Assembly (NCBI RefSeq): GCF_007096635.1
Contig: NZ_VKAA01000001.1
Location: 558,001-622,000 of the forward strand
Reading direction: 5' to 3'
Length of the DNA: 64,000 bases
Source of the DNA: Mycolicibacterium sp. 018/SC-01/001
GTDB lineage: Bacteria; Actinomycetota; Actinomycetes; Mycobacteriales; Mycobacteriaceae
Below the pieces are notes generated by a model, which did no database searches, had not been told where the DNA came from, and saw nothing but the letters and a program-made list of their open reading frames with translations. The first letter of the stretch is position 1, and each line of letters opens with the position of its first letter. Positions 34,766-44,334 of this stretch are shown here, in pieces. A program made the translations under genes and the position numbers.

Positions 34766-37131
34766 TCGGCCTGCCCGCGCGCCTGCTCGTCGCGGTCGTC
34801 GCACTACTGGCTGCTGTCCTGCCGATCCTCGCCCCCACCGTCGCGCACGCCCAGCCCGCGCTGCCGTTCCTCACCGTCCAGATCGACACGATCACCCCGG
34901 ACGTCGTGACCACGACCAGCGATCCGATGGTCACGGTCACCGGCACCATCCGCAACGTCGGCGACCGCGTCGTGCGCGACGTCGTGGTGCGCCTCGAACG
35001 CGCCGACCCCGTGACATCGTCGACCGCATTGCGCACCAACCTCGCCGGCAACGTCGACCAGTTCCAGCCGGTCGCCGACTTCATCACCGTCGCCCCGGAA
35101 ATGGCACGCGGACAGGATGTTCCGTTCCGGCTGGCCTACCCGCTGCGCGCTACCGACCGTCCGTCGCTCGACGTCAGCGAGCCCGGCGTCTACCCGGTGA
35201 TGGTGAACGTGAACGGGACGCCGGACTACGGGGCACCGGCTCGTCTGGACGACTCCCGCTTCCTGCTGCCGGTGGTCGGGGTGCCGCCCGATCAGCAGGA
35301 CGACACCGCCACCGACACGGTGAACTCGGCGGTGCCCCCCGATACCACCCGGCCCGTCGGACTGACGATGTTCTGGCCGCTGGCTGACCGGCCGCGCCTC
35401 GCGGCAGGCGCCCCCGGCGGCACGACGCCGGTGCGGCTCATCGACGACGATCTCGCGGTGTCACTCGCGCCGGGCGGCCGGCTGGACAGCCTCCTGGCGG
35501 CCGCGGACTTCGCCACCAGCCCGCAGGTCGACCCCGGTGGCGAGGTCACCGGCGCGCTCTGTCTGGCCGTCGACCCCGATCTGCTGGTCACCGTCAACGC
35601 GATGACCAACGGCTACGTCGTCAACGACGCCGCGGACGCGGGTCCGCGCACCACGCCGACGCATCCCGGCACCGGGCAGCAGGCCGCGATCGGCTGGCTC
35701 ACCCGCCTCAAGGCCCTGGCGCAGCGGATGTGCGTGACCGCGACGCCGTACGCGCAGGCCGACCTCGACGCCCTGCATCGCGTGGGCGACCCGACGCTCG
35801 CCGCGTCCGCGACGGGCGGGGCGGCCGACGTCGTCGACCAGATCCTCGGCGTCGCGTCGACCCGCGGCGCGACGATCCTCGGCGACGGCCCGCTCACCGC
35901 GGCCGGAGTGGACCTGCTGACCGCACAGGGCCCGACCGTCGCACTGGCCGCCGCGAACCTGACGGGACCCGACGAGGCCGAGGGCGGCCAACCGCAGACC
36001 GCCGACACAGCACCCGTGCGCTACACCCCGAATGTCGTCGCGGCACCGTTCGACCCCGCACTCGGGGCGGCGCTGGCCGGGATGGGCACCGCCCCGGAGT
36101 CCCCGTCGTATCTCGCGCCGTCACTGAGCATTCCGGTGAAGCAGGACTCGGCGATCGTGCGGCGTCAGGACGCACTCGGGGCGCTGCTGTGGCGCGGACT
36201 CGACACCGACGCCGCGCCCCGCACCCAGCTGATCATGCCGCCGATGATGTGGAACGCCACCGCGGACGACGCGCAAGCCGTGCTGACGACCGTCGCCACC
36301 ACCATCCGGTCCGGCCTCGCGATGCCGCGTCCGCTGCGGGCCGTCCTCGACGAGGCCGTCGCAGTCCATGGCAGCGCACCATCGCCGGGCGACACCGTCG
36401 GCAATCCGCGGGGCCACTTCGACGACGGCGTGGTGTCCGGGATCGCATCGATCACCGATCGCCTCAGAGGCCTGACCGATGCGCTGACCACCGATGACCG
36501 CACCGGTCTGACCGGACCGCAGTACACAGCGCCCCTGCGCGAGGACATGCTGCGCGCGCTGAGTCAGTCGGTACCCCCCGATGCCCGCAACGGGCTCGCC
36601 CAGCAGCGCCTCACCACGGTCGGCAACACCGTCGAGGATCTCTTCAGGGCCGTCACGATCGTCAACCCCGGCGGCTCCTACACGCTCGCCACCGAACGCA
36701 GCCCGCTGCCGCTGGCCCTGCGCAACGATCTGCCGGTCCCGATCCGGGTGCGACTGCAGATCGACGCCCCGCCCGGCATGACCGTGACCGACCCCGGCGA
36801 GATCGTGCTGCCGCCCGGGTTCCTGCCGGTGAAAGTGCCCATCGAGGTGCATTTCACCCAGCGCGTCGCGGTGGACGTGTCGCTGCGCACCGCCGACGGG
36901 CTGGCCATCGGCGAGCCCGTGCGACTGTCGGTGCACTCCAACGCCTACGGCAAGGTGCTGTTCTTCATCACGCTGACCGGCGGTGCCGTGCTGGCGTTCC
37001 TGGTCGGGCGGCGGCTGTGGCACCGGTTCCGCGGTCAGCCGGACCGGGCCGATCTCGAGGCCGATCCGCACCGCCCCGACCCGATCGAGGTGGCGCTGGC
37101 CTACTCCGACGACGACAGGAGGCGACGGTGA
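34762..37131 (+). CDS. DUF6049 exported membrane-anchored protein (Rv3909-like)
   Basis: A 789-residue protein with an N-terminal signal segment ([18 protein letters not shown], ending near AHAQ). A large extracytoplasmic region with Ig-like beta segments follows, and a C-terminal transmembrane helix ([21 protein letters not shown]) with a short basic cytoplasmic tail. The family is always found just upstream of the MurJ gene in actinobacteria, as here, where start and stop overlap on both sides (GTGA at 34762 and at 37128). A role alongside lipid II export is plausible but not shown. Confidence 0.88.
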   Translation: MIGLPARLLVAVVALLAAVLPILAPTVAHAQPALPFLTVQIDTITPDVVTTTSDPMVTVTGTIRNVGDRVVRDVVVRLERADPVTSSTALRTNLAGNVDQFQPVADFITVAPEMARGQDVPFRLAYPLRATDRPSLDVSEPGVYPVMVNVNGTPDYGAPARLDDSRFLLPVVGVPPDQQDDTATDTVNSAVPPDTTRPVGLTMFWPLADRPRLAAGAPGGTTPVRLIDDDLAVSLAPGGRLDSLLAAADFATSPQVDPGGEVTGALCLAVDPDLLVTVNAMTNGYVVNDAADAGPRTTPTHPGTGQQAAIGWLTRLKALAQRMCVTATPYAQADLDALHRVGDPTLAASATGGAADVVDQILGVASTRGATILGDGPLTAAGVDLLTAQGPTVALAAANLTGPDEAEGGQPQTADTAPVRYTPNVVAAPFDPALGAALAGMGTAPESPSYLAPSLSIPVKQDSAIVRRQDALGALLWRGLDTDAAPRTQLIMPPMMWNATADDAQAVLTTVATTIRSGLAMPRPLRAVLDEAVAVHGSAPSPGDTVGNPRGHFDDGVVSGIASITDRLRGLTDALTTDDRTGLTGPQYTAPLREDMLRALSQSVPPDARNGLAQQRLTTVGNTVEDLFRAVTIVNPGGSYTLATERSPLPLALRNDLPVPIRVRLQIDAPPGMTVTDPGEIVLPPGFLPVKVPIEVHFTQRVAVDVSLRTADGLAIGEPVRLSVHSNAYGKVLFFITLTGGAVLAFLVGRRLWHRFRGQPDRADLEADPHRPDPIEVALAYSDDDRRRR

Positions 37132-40100
37132 GCACGGCGCAGCCGCGACGTGCTGCGGCTGCTCGTGCGGAGCTCTCCGACGCCGCGGTCGTGTCACGAT
37201 CGTGGGGTATGGCGCTGGCCACGCTGGTCAGCCGTCTCACCGGCTTCGCCCGCATCGTGTTGCTCGCCGCGATCCTCGGCGCCGCACTGTCCAGCGCGTT
37301 CACCGTGGCCAACCAGCTGCCGAACATGATCGCCGCGCTGGTCCTCGAGGCGACGTTCACCGCGATCTTCGTGCCGGTCCTCGCCCGCGCTGAACGCGAC
37401 GATCCCGACGGCGGCGCCGCCTTCATCCGCCGACTCCTGACTCTGGCCACCACGCTGCTGCTGGTCGTCACGATCATCTCGACGCTCGGCGCCCCGCTGC
37501 TGGTCGACCTGATGCTCGGCTCCGAGCCGCTGGTGGACCGCCCGCTGACCACGGCGTTCGCCTACCTGCTGCTGCCACAGATCATCTTCTACGGACTGTC
37601 GTCGGTGTTCATGGCGATCCTGAACACCCGCAACATCTTCGGGCCGCCGGCCTGGGCACCCGTCGTCAACAACATCGTCGCGATCGGCACGCTCGGTCTC
37701 TATCTGCTCGTACCGGGTGAGCTCTCGCTGAACCCGGTGACGATGAGCGATGCGAAGCTGCTGGTGCTCGGGGTCGGCACGACGCTCGGCGTCGTCGCGC
37801 AGGCGGCGGTGCTGTTCGTGGCGATCCGCCGGGAAAGGGTCAGCCTGCGACCCCTGTGGGGGATCGACGACCGCCTGAAGAAGTTCGGGATGATGGCGCT
37901 GGCGATGGTGCTCTACGTGCTGATCAGCCAGATCGGGTTCATCGTCGGCAATCAGGTCGCCAGCGGCGCGGCGGCGTCCGGACCCGCGATCTACAACTAC
38001 ACCTGGCTGATCCTGCAGCTGCCGTTCGGCATCGTCGGGGTCACGGTGCTGACGGTCGTGATGCCCCGCCTGTCGCGCAACGCGGCGGCCGATGACGGCC
38101 CGGCCGTGCTCGCCGACCTCTCGCTGGCGACCCGTCTCACGATGATCACGCTGATCCCCGTCGTCGCCGTCATGACGGTCGGCGGTCCGGCGATCGGCAG
38201 CGCACTGTTCTCCTACGGCAACTTCGGCGCGGTCGATGCGGGATACCTCGGCATGGCGATCACGCTGTCGGCGTTCACGCTGATCCCCTACGCGCTCGTT
38301 CTGCTGCAGCTGCGGGTGTTCTACGCCCGGGAGGAACCGTGGACACCGATCGTGCTGATCGTCGTGATCACAGTCGTCAAGGTCGCCATGTCGCTGGCGG
38401 CACCGCATCTGACGACGGATCCGGAATTGGTCGCCGGCTACCTCGGGCTGGCGAACGGCCTGGGCTTCCTGGCGGGCGCCACCGTCGGCTATGTCCTGCT
38501 GCGCCGCCGCCTCGACCCACCTGACGGGCGCCTGTTCTCCCACGACGTCGTGCGCACCGTGCTGGTCACCATCGCCGCGGCGCTGGGTGCGGGCCTGATC
38601 GCGCACGTGCTCGACCGGCTCGGCGGGTTGGCCTCGCTGACCGAGCATTTCGGCGCCGCCGGTTCACTGCTGCGGTTGGCCGTTCTGGGCCTGGTCATGG
38701 GCCCGATCATCGCGGGGGTGCTGCTCGGTGCGAAGGTCCCCGAAGCCCTGGCGGCTGCGGGCGCGGTCCGGACACGGTTCACCGGGCGGGGTACCGCAGC
38801 CGGCTCCCCCGTCCCGACCCGGTCGAACAGCGGATTCACGTACCCTGATCTCACCTCGACGCGACGCACGCGTCAGTTTTCTGGTGCGACGCACCGGGGA
38901 CACGGAGGCATGGTTGGCACATCTCGGACCGGGAAAGGAGCTCCCATGAGCGACACCCCCGCTGGTGGCTCCCCGACCCCGCCGCAGACGTTCGACCCGT
39001 CTGACCTCTCCAGGACCGCACGGATCGACCGGCCCTCGGCGGACGAGTTCCAACCGGATGTACCCGAACCCGCCCCGGCCGAGCCGTCGGAGGCCGACCC
39101 GACGCAGGTCGATTCCGCGTCGCAGACCGAGGCCATTCCCGCTGCCGGCCCGCCGCGCCCTCGCGCGGACTACAGCAACGACCCCACGCGGGAACCGCTG
39201 GCGTTCGACCCGCCCCGCGAACCGCCGCTCGAGGCGGTGAACACCACCGAAGACCTGCATCTCATCCCCGGCGCCACCGTCGGGAAGGGCCGCTACCGGC
39301 TGCTCGTCTTCCACGGCGGGCCGCCCACGCTGCAGTTCTGGCAGGCGCTCGACACCGCCCTGGACCGGCAGGTGGCGCTCACCTTCGTCGACCCCGACGG
39401 CACACTGCCCGCGGGCGAGGTGCAGGCGATCCTCGACCGCACCCAACGGCTCGGCCGCATCGACATGCCCGGTGTGGCGCGGGTGCTCGACGTGCTGACC
39501 ACCGGCTCCGGCGGACTCGTCGTCTCGGAGTGGATCCGCGGCGGCTCCCTCGCCGAAGTCGCTGACACCTCCCCCTCCCCGATCGGGGGTGCGCGGGCGA
39601 TCCAGTCACTGGCGGCGGCCGCCGAGGCCGCGCACCGCAGCGGCGTGGCGTTGGCGATCGACCATCCGTCCCGGATCCGCGTCAGCATCGAAGGCGATGT
39701 GGCACTTGCCTTTCCGGCCACCCTGCCGTCGGCGACACCGGATGACGACATCCGCGGTATCGGCGCGGCGCTGTATGCGCTGCTGATCAACCGGTGGCCG
39801 CTGCCCGAGAGCGGTGAGCCCAGCGGACTGGCTGCGGCCGACCGGGACGCGGCGGGTCAACCGGTCGAACCCCGCGCCGTCGACCGCGACATCCCGTTCC
39901 AGATCTCCGCGGCTGCCGCCCGGGCCGCCCAGGAGAACGGTGGCATCCGCAGCGCATCGACGATGCTCAACCTGCTTCAGCAGGCCACCGCGATCGCCGA
40001 CCGCACCGACCACCTGCCCCCGGTCGAGGAGTCGACGGCCGAGCCGCCGGGTACACCCGGCGCACCGGTCGATCCCGACGACGCGGCCCGGCGGCGCAAA

Positions 40101-40724
40101 CGCCTGATCATCGGGGCCAGTGTGGCCGCTGCGGCAGTGGTGCTCGTCGTGATCCTGCTGGCGACGATGCTGAGCCGCATCTTCGGTGACGTCGGCAACG
40201 GTCTCAGCGGTGACGAGCTCGGCCTCAATGCGCCGACGTCGTCCCAGCCGAGCAGCAGCGCCCCGGACGCCGGCACCCTCGTCAAACCCGTTCGCGCCAC
40301 AGTGTTCTCACCCGAAGGCGAAGCGGACGCACCGGATCTCGCCGGGTTGGCCATCGACGGCGATCCCTCGACGGTGTGGCCCACCGACACCTACAGCGAC
40401 GCCGCTCCGTTCCCCGGCTTCAAGAACGGCGTGGGCCTGATGCTGCAGTTGCCGCAGCCGACCACGATCGGTTCGGTCGGGATCACTGTCGACAGCACCG
40501 GTACCGCGGTGCAGATCCGCTCGGCGACCTCGGCGTCGCCCTCGTCGCTGGACGACACCACGGCACTCACCCAGCCCACCCCGCTCAAACCCGGCGCCAA
40601 CACCATCCCCGTCGACAACGCCGCTCCCACGTCCTACGTGCTGGTGTGGATCTCGACGCTCGGACAGGTCAACGGGCAGAGCCGCACCGACGTCGCGGAG
40701 ATCACGCTCAAAGCTGCCGGCTGA
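37128..40724 (+). CDS. murJ: MurJ (MviN) lipid II flippase fused to a pseudokinase domain
   Basis: A 1198-residue fusion. Residues 1 to ~530 form a MurJ-type flippase with about 14 helices (TLVSRLTGFARIVLLAAILG at the start), which exports the peptidoglycan precursor lipid II. A disordered linker runs to ~700. A protein-kinase-like domain (from GRYRLLVFHGG near 720) lacks clear catalytic HRD and DFG motifs, so it is a pseudokinase. A single helix (LIIGASVAAAAVVLVVILLATML near 990) leads to an extracytoplasmic C-terminal domain resembling a discoidin beta-sandwich. In mycobacteria the phosphorylated pseudokinase recruits FhaA. The GTG overlaps the upstream stop. A second, strong internal start is present at 38946. 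Confidence 0.95.
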   Translation: MSTAQPRRAAAARAELSDAAVVSRSWGMALATLVSRLTGFARIVLLAAILGAALSSAFTVANQLPNMIAALVLEATFTAIFVPVLARAERDDPDGGAAFIRRLLTLATTLLLVVTIISTLGAPLLVDLMLGSEPLVDRPLTTAFAYLLLPQIIFYGLSSVFMAILNTRNIFGPPAWAPVVNNIVAIGTLGLYLLVPGELSLNPVTMSDAKLLVLGVGTTLGVVAQAAVLFVAIRRERVSLRPLWGIDDRLKKFGMMALAMVLYVLISQIGFIVGNQVASGAAASGPAIYNYTWLILQLPFGIVGVTVLTVVMPRLSRNAAADDGPAVLADLSLATRLTMITLIPVVAVMTVGGPAIGSALFSYGNFGAVDAGYLGMAITLSAFTLIPYALVLLQLRVFYAREEPWTPIVLIVVITVVKVAMSLAAPHLTTDPELVAGYLGLANGLGFLAGATVGYVLLRRRLDPPDGRLFSHDVVRTVLVTIAAALGAGLIAHVLDRLGGLASLTEHFGAAGSLLRLAVLGLVMGPIIAGVLLGAKVPEALAAAGAVRTRFTGRGTAAGSPVPTRSNSGFTYPDLTSTRRTRQFSGATHRGHGGMVGTSRTGKGAPMSDTPAGGSPTPPQTFDPSDLSRTARIDRPSADEFQPDVPEPAPAEPSEADPTQVDSASQTEAIPAAGPPRPRADYSNDPTREPLAFDPPREPPLEAVNTTEDLHLIPGATVGKGRYRLLVFHGGPPTLQFWQALDTALDRQVALTFVDPDGTLPAGEVQAILDRTQRLGRIDMPGVARVLDVLTTGSGGLVVSEWIRGGSLAEVADTSPSPIGGARAIQSLAAAAEAAHRSGVALAIDHPSRIRVSIEGDVALAFPATLPSATPDDDIRGIGAALYALLINRWPLPESGEPSGLAAADRDAAGQPVEPRAVDRDIPFQISAAAARAAQENGGIRSASTMLNLLQQATAIADRTDHLPPVEESTAEPPGTPGAPVDPDDAARRRKRLIIGASVAAAAVVLVVILLATMLSRIFGDVGNGLSGDELGLNAPTSSQPSSSAPDAGTLVKPVRATVFSPEGEADAPDLAGLAIDGDPSTVWPTDTYSDAAPFPGFKNGVGLMLQLPQPTTIGSVGITVDSTGTAVQIRSATSASPSSLDDTTALTQPTPLKPGANTIPVDNAAPTSYVLVWISTLGQVNGQSRTDVAEITLKAAG
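38934..38948 (+). promoter_or_regulatory. Internal Shine-Dalgarno and ATG inside murJ
   Basis: AAAGGAG at 38934-38940 stands five bases before an in-frame ATG at 38946, codon 607 of the fusion, at the linker between flippase and pseudokinase. Initiation here would give a stand-alone 592-residue pseudokinase-membrane-sensor protein (MSDTPAGGSPTPP start). Confidence 0.5.
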
Positions 40725-40761
40725 TCCGAAACTGGTGCGCCGAGCCCCCGCTCGGTCCGCC

Positions 40762-40767
40762 TAGGGT
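40762..40767 (+). promoter_or_regulatory. -10 element (TAGGGT) of a leaderless sigM promoter
   Basis: TAGGGT ends six bases before the GTG start of sigM at 40774. Confidence 0.5.
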
Positions 40768-40773
40768 TCGGCT

Positions 40774-41349
40774 GTGGGGATTCTCGGGGGGCACCGCGAC
40801 GGACAGATCGGGCCGCGCACCGACGCCGAACTGCTGGCCGCCCACGTCGCGGGCGACCCGTACGCGTTCGAGGAACTGTTCTACCGTCACCACCGCCAGC
40901 TCTACCGTCTGGCCACCCTGACCAGCCCGAACCCCGAGGACGCCGCTGACGCGCTGCAGGATGCACTGCTCGCTGCGCACCGCACCGCCGAGAACTTCCG
41001 GCACGACTCCGCCGTCAGCAGCTGGCTGCACCGCATCGTGGTCAATGCCTGCCTGGACCGCCTGCGCCGCAACAAGTTCCGCGATCATGCCGAGCTGGAC
41101 GAGCAGTGGGCCTGCGGCACGGATCCGACCCGCCACGTCGACACCGCGATCGTCGTCGAGCGCGCGTTGCAGACCCTTCCGGTCGAGCAGCGCGCCGCTG
41201 TGGTCGCCGTCGACATGCAGGGCTATTCCGTCGCCGATACGGCGCGCCTGCTCGGCGTGCCCGAAGGCACCGTCAAGAGCCGCTGCGCGCGGGCCCGCAG
41301 CAAGCTCGCCGCGGCGCTGTCCGTGCTCGCCACCGACCACATGGACTGA
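40774..41349 (+). CDS. sigM: ECF RNA polymerase sigma factor SigM
   Basis: A 191-residue ECF sigma factor. Region 2 (DPYAFEELFYRHHRQLYRLATLTSPNPEDAADALQDALLAAHRT and FRHDSAVSSWLHRIVVNACLDRLRRN) binds the -10 element, and region 4 (LPVEQRAAVVAVDMQGYSVADTARLLGVPEGTVKSR) binds the -35. In M. tuberculosis SigM controls a small set of envelope and ESX genes. It stands between murJ and the short anti-sigma gene, the conserved order. A TAGGGT hexamer just upstream suggests a leaderless start at the GTG. Confidence 0.94.
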   Translation: MGILGGHRDGQIGPRTDAELLAAHVAGDPYAFEELFYRHHRQLYRLATLTSPNPEDAADALQDALLAAHRTAENFRHDSAVSSWLHRIVVNACLDRLRRNKFRDHAELDEQWACGTDPTRHVDTAIVVERALQTLPVEQRAAVVAVDMQGYSVADTARLLGVPEGTVKSRCARARSKLAAALSVLATDHMD

Positions 41350-41406
41350 ATCCCGTCGGATAACCTCGGACGGTCAGGGGACACCACAGCCGGCCGGGGG
41401 TGCGAC

Positions 41407-41673
41407 ATGCGCGACGACGTGGACCCGATCACGCCCGAACTGCTGTCCGACCTGCAGGCCGGGCTGCTCGACGACGCCACCGCCGCGCGAGTGCGCCGTC
41501 AGGTGCGCGCCGATCCCGACGCCGCCCGTGCGCTGGCCGCACTCGACACCGTCCGTCGGGAATTGGCCCGCCTCCGCACCGATGACGCCTCGGCACCCGA
41601 GGTTCCCGCCGACGTCACCGCCCGCATCGGCGCCGCCCTGCGCGCCGCCGAACCACCGCCACGCCGCCACTGA
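41407..41673 (+). CDS. Short RsmA-like anti-SigM protein lacking the membrane and outer domains
   Basis: The 88-residue product ([35 protein letters not shown]) matches the N-terminal sigma-binding region of the anti-SigM protein Rv3912, which I recall as about 254 residues with a transmembrane helix and an outer domain. Here a stop follows [15 protein letters not shown] and only 71 bases remain before trxB. The rest is therefore deleted rather than frameshifted. Without the membrane anchor it would be a soluble binder of SigM, or may no longer inhibit. No zinc HxxxCxxC motif is present. It keeps the conserved place between sigM and trxB. Confidence 0.8.
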   Translation: MRDDVDPITPELLSDLQAGLLDDATAARVRRQVRADPDAARALAALDTVRRELARLRTDDASAPEVPADVTARIGAALRAAEPPPRRH

Positions 41674-41744
41674 CCCGCCCGGGCAGCCATCGGGAACAGC
41701 CCGGCCTACCCTGGTGTTCAAGGATTGCAGGCAGAAAGGCACTC

Positions 41745-42740
41745 ATGACCTCCTCGTCCACCGTCCATGACCTGATCGTCGTCGGTTCCGGCCCGGCCGG
41801 GTACACGGCCGCGGTCTACAGCGCGCGCGCCCAGCTGAAGCCCCTCGTCTTCGAGGGCAGCCAATTCGGTGGTGCCCTCATGACCACCACCGAGGTGGAG
41901 AACTACCCCGGGTTCAAGGACGGCATCACCGGACCCGAGCTGATGGACCAGATGCGCGAGCAGGCGTTGCGCTTCGGCGCGGACCTGCGCATGGAGGACG
42001 TCGACGCCGTCGACCTGTCCGGTCCGATCAAGACGGTCACCGTCGGCGAAGAGACCTACCAGGCCCGCGCCGTGATCCTCGCGATGGGCGCAGCCGCCCG
42101 GCACCTCGGCGTGCCCGGTGAGGACGCGCTGCTCGGGATGGGTGTGAGCACCTGCGCCACATGCGACGGCTTCTTCTTCCGCGATCAGGACATCGCCGTC
42201 GTCGGCGGCGGTGACTCGGCCATGGAAGAGGCGACGTTCCTCACGCGCTTCGCGCGCAGCGTCACGCTGATCCACCGCCGCGACGAGTTCCGCGCCTCGA
42301 AGATCATGCTCGAGCGTGCCGAGCAGAACGAGAAGATCACGATCCTGACCAACACCGCCGTCACCGCTGTGCACGGAGATCCGAAGGTGTCGGGCATCTC
42401 GCTGCGCAACACGGTCACCGGCGAGGAGTCGGAACTCGCGGTCACCGGTGTGTTCGTCGCGATCGGCCACGATCCGCGCTCGGATCTGGTGCGTGGGCAG
42501 GTCGATCTCGACGACGAAGGTTACGTCCAGGTGGTCGGTCGCACCACGTACACGTCGATCGACGGTGTCTTCGCCGCAGGCGATCTCGTGGACCACACCT
42601 ACCGGCAGGCCATCACCGCCGCCGGAAGTGGTTGTGCCGCAGCGATCGACGCCGAACGCTGGTTGGCCGATCAGGCGGCGCCCGGTGAACGGACCTCCAC
42701 CACAACCGAAGACAGCGATCTGATTGGAGCGCAGCAATGA
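41745..42740 (+). CDS. trxB: Thioredoxin reductase
   Basis: A 331-residue FAD flavoenzyme that reduces thioredoxin with NADPH. It has the FAD loop [12 protein letters not shown] (about 11-22), the redox-active CATC disulfide ([11 protein letters not shown], about 138-141), the NADPH loop [14 protein letters not shown], and the C-terminal FAD block [22 protein letters not shown]. Length and layout match the low-molecular-weight type. Its stop codon overlaps the start of trxA (ATGA). Confidence 0.97.
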   Translation: MTSSSTVHDLIVVGSGPAGYTAAVYSARAQLKPLVFEGSQFGGALMTTTEVENYPGFKDGITGPELMDQMREQALRFGADLRMEDVDAVDLSGPIKTVTVGEETYQARAVILAMGAAARHLGVPGEDALLGMGVSTCATCDGFFFRDQDIAVVGGGDSAMEEATFLTRFARSVTLIHRRDEFRASKIMLERAEQNEKITILTNTAVTAVHGDPKVSGISLRNTVTGEESELAVTGVFVAIGHDPRSDLVRGQVDLDDEGYVQVVGRTTYTSIDGVFAAGDLVDHTYRQAITAAGSGCAAAIDAERWLADQAAPGERTSTTTEDSDLIGAQQ

Positions 42741-43072
42741 GCGAAACCACCTCGGCGACCGTAGCCGTGACCGACGATTCCTTTTCCCAGGATGTGCTGT
42801 CGAGCGGCACCCCCGTGCTCGTCGACTTCTGGGCGACATGGTGCGGCCCCTGCAAGATGGTCGCCCCCGTGCTCGAAGAGATCGCGTCGGAGAAGGCTGG
42901 AGCGCTGACCGTCGCCAAGCTCGACGTCGACGAGAACCCGGCCACCGCCCGTGACTTCTCCGTGGTGTCGATCCCGACGATGATCCTGTTCAAGGACGGC
43001 CAGCCGGTCAAGCGGATCGTGGGCGCGAAAGGCAAGGCCGCGCTGCTGCGCGAGCTCGCCGACGTGCTGTAA
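42737..43072 (+). CDS. trxA: Thioredoxin
   Basis: A 111-residue thioredoxin with the WCGPC active site ([18 protein letters not shown], about residues 36-40) and the conserved cis-proline in [11 protein letters not shown]. It is the partner of the overlapping trxB gene; the homologue in M. tuberculosis is named trxC. The pair supplies reducing power for ribonucleotide reductase, peroxiredoxins and other disulfides, relevant in an organism that relies on mycothiol rather than glutathione. Confidence 0.97.
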   Translation: MSETTSATVAVTDDSFSQDVLSSGTPVLVDFWATWCGPCKMVAPVLEEIASEKAGALTVAKLDVDENPATARDFSVVSIPTMILFKDGQPVKRIVGAKGKAALLRELADVL

Positions 43073-43137
43073 CAGCCGTACGTTCACCCCTGGACACTTG
43101 CCTGGGGTTTTCCGGATTCCTCTCCCCTTCTGAGAGA

Positions 43138-44334
43138 ATGCTGCCTATGTCGAGTCTGCGTCGCGGTGACCGTTCTGCAGCGGTCACCGAGATACGGGCC
43201 GCGTTGGCCGCCCTGGGGATGCTCCATGATCCCGACGACGACCTGGCCACGGGGCGTAGGGTCGCCGTCGACGTGTTCGACGGCGAACTCGATCATGCGG
43301 TCCGTGCCTTCCAGCAGCACCGGGGTCTTCTCGTCGACGGGATCGTCGGCGAGGCCACCTACCGGGCGATCAAGGAGGCGTCGTACCGCCTCGGCGCCCG
43401 GACACTCAACCACCAGTTCGGCGCACCGATGTACGGGGACGATGTCGCCACGCTGCAGGCACGGCTGCAGGATCTCGGTTTCTACACCGGATTGGTCGAC
43501 GGGCACTTCGGATTGCAGACCCACAACGCGCTGATGTCCTACCAGCGCGAGTACGGACTCTTCCCCGACGGCATCTGCGGGCCGGAGACGCTGCGATCGC
43601 TGTACAACCTCGGCTCACGCGTGACCGGTGGCTCCCCCCACGCCATCCGGGAAGAGGAGCTGGTGCGCAGCTCCGGGCCCTGGCTGTCCGGCAAGAGGAT
43701 CATCATCGATCCGGGCCGCGGCGGAAGTGACCACGGCCTGATCACCAACGGACCGTCGGGTCCGATCAGCGAAGCAGACATCCTGTGGGACTTGGCGAGT
43801 CGGCTCGAAGGCCGGATGACCGCGATCGGTATGGAGACGTTCCTCTCCCGCGCCGCGACCGCCTCCCCCACCGACGCCGAGCGCGCAGCGACCGCCAATT
43901 CCGTGGGCGCCGACCTGATGATCAGCCTTCGGTGCGAGGCGCAGCAGAGCCCTTCCGCCAATGGGGTGGCCTCGTTCCACTTCGGCAATTCCCACGGTTC
44001 GGTGTCCACCATCGGACGCAACCTCGCCGATTTCATTCAGCGGGAAGTGGTGGCGCGCACCGGTTTACGCGATTGCCGCGTGCACGGCCGTACGTGGGAC
44101 CTGCTGCGTCTGACTCGGATGCCCACCGTGCAGGTCGATGTCGGCTACATCACCAATCCGGGCGACCGGGCCACACTGGTCTCCCCTGATGCCCGCGATG
44201 CTCTCGCCGAGGGCATTCTCGCGGCAGTCAAGCGCCTCTATCTGCTCGGCAAGAACGACCGTCCCACAGGCACTTTCACGTTCGCCGAGCTGTTGGCGCA
44301 CGAGATGGCCGTCGAGCAGGCGCGGCGCAGCTAG
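43138..44334 (+). CDS. cwlM: CwlM, cytoplasmic regulator of peptidoglycan synthesis (amidase-like)
   Basis: A 398-residue protein with two peptidoglycan-binding-1 domains (about 10-85 and 95-160) and an amidase_3 domain (about 185-370). In mycobacteria CwlM, phosphorylated by PknB, activates MurA and so controls precursor synthesis; it is not exported and no signal peptide is seen. Two of the three zinc ligands of true amidases are replaced: Arg194 in DPGRGG and Arg265 in ISLRCEA, while Glu212 is kept. This fits a non-enzymatic role. The Thr cluster at 377-381 (RPTGTFTF) is the known phosphorylation region. An alternative ATG at 43147 is possible. Its end overlaps the convergent GNAT gene by four bases. 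Confidence 0.95.
   Translation: MLPMSSLRRGDRSAAVTEIRAALAALGMLHDPDDDLATGRRVAVDVFDGELDHAVRAFQQHRGLLVDGIVGEATYRAIKEASYRLGARTLNHQFGAPMYGDDVATLQARLQDLGFYTGLVDGHFGLQTHNALMSYQREYGLFPDGICGPETLRSLYNLGSRVTGGSPHAIREEELVRSSGPWLSGKRIIIDPGRGGSDHGLITNGPSGPISEADILWDLASRLEGRMTAIGMETFLSRAATASPTDAERAATANSVGADLMISLRCEAQQSPSANGVASFHFGNSHGSVSTIGRNLADFIQREVVARTGLRDCRVHGRTWDLLRLTRMPTVQVDVGYITNPGDRATLVSPDARDALAEGILAAVKRLYLLGKNDRPTGTFTFAELLAHEMAVEQARRS

Noticed and set aside
41674..41744. Possible frameshift that would restore a long anti-SigM protein
   Set aside because: Only 71 bases separate the stop from trxB, too few in any frame for a membrane helix and an outer domain.
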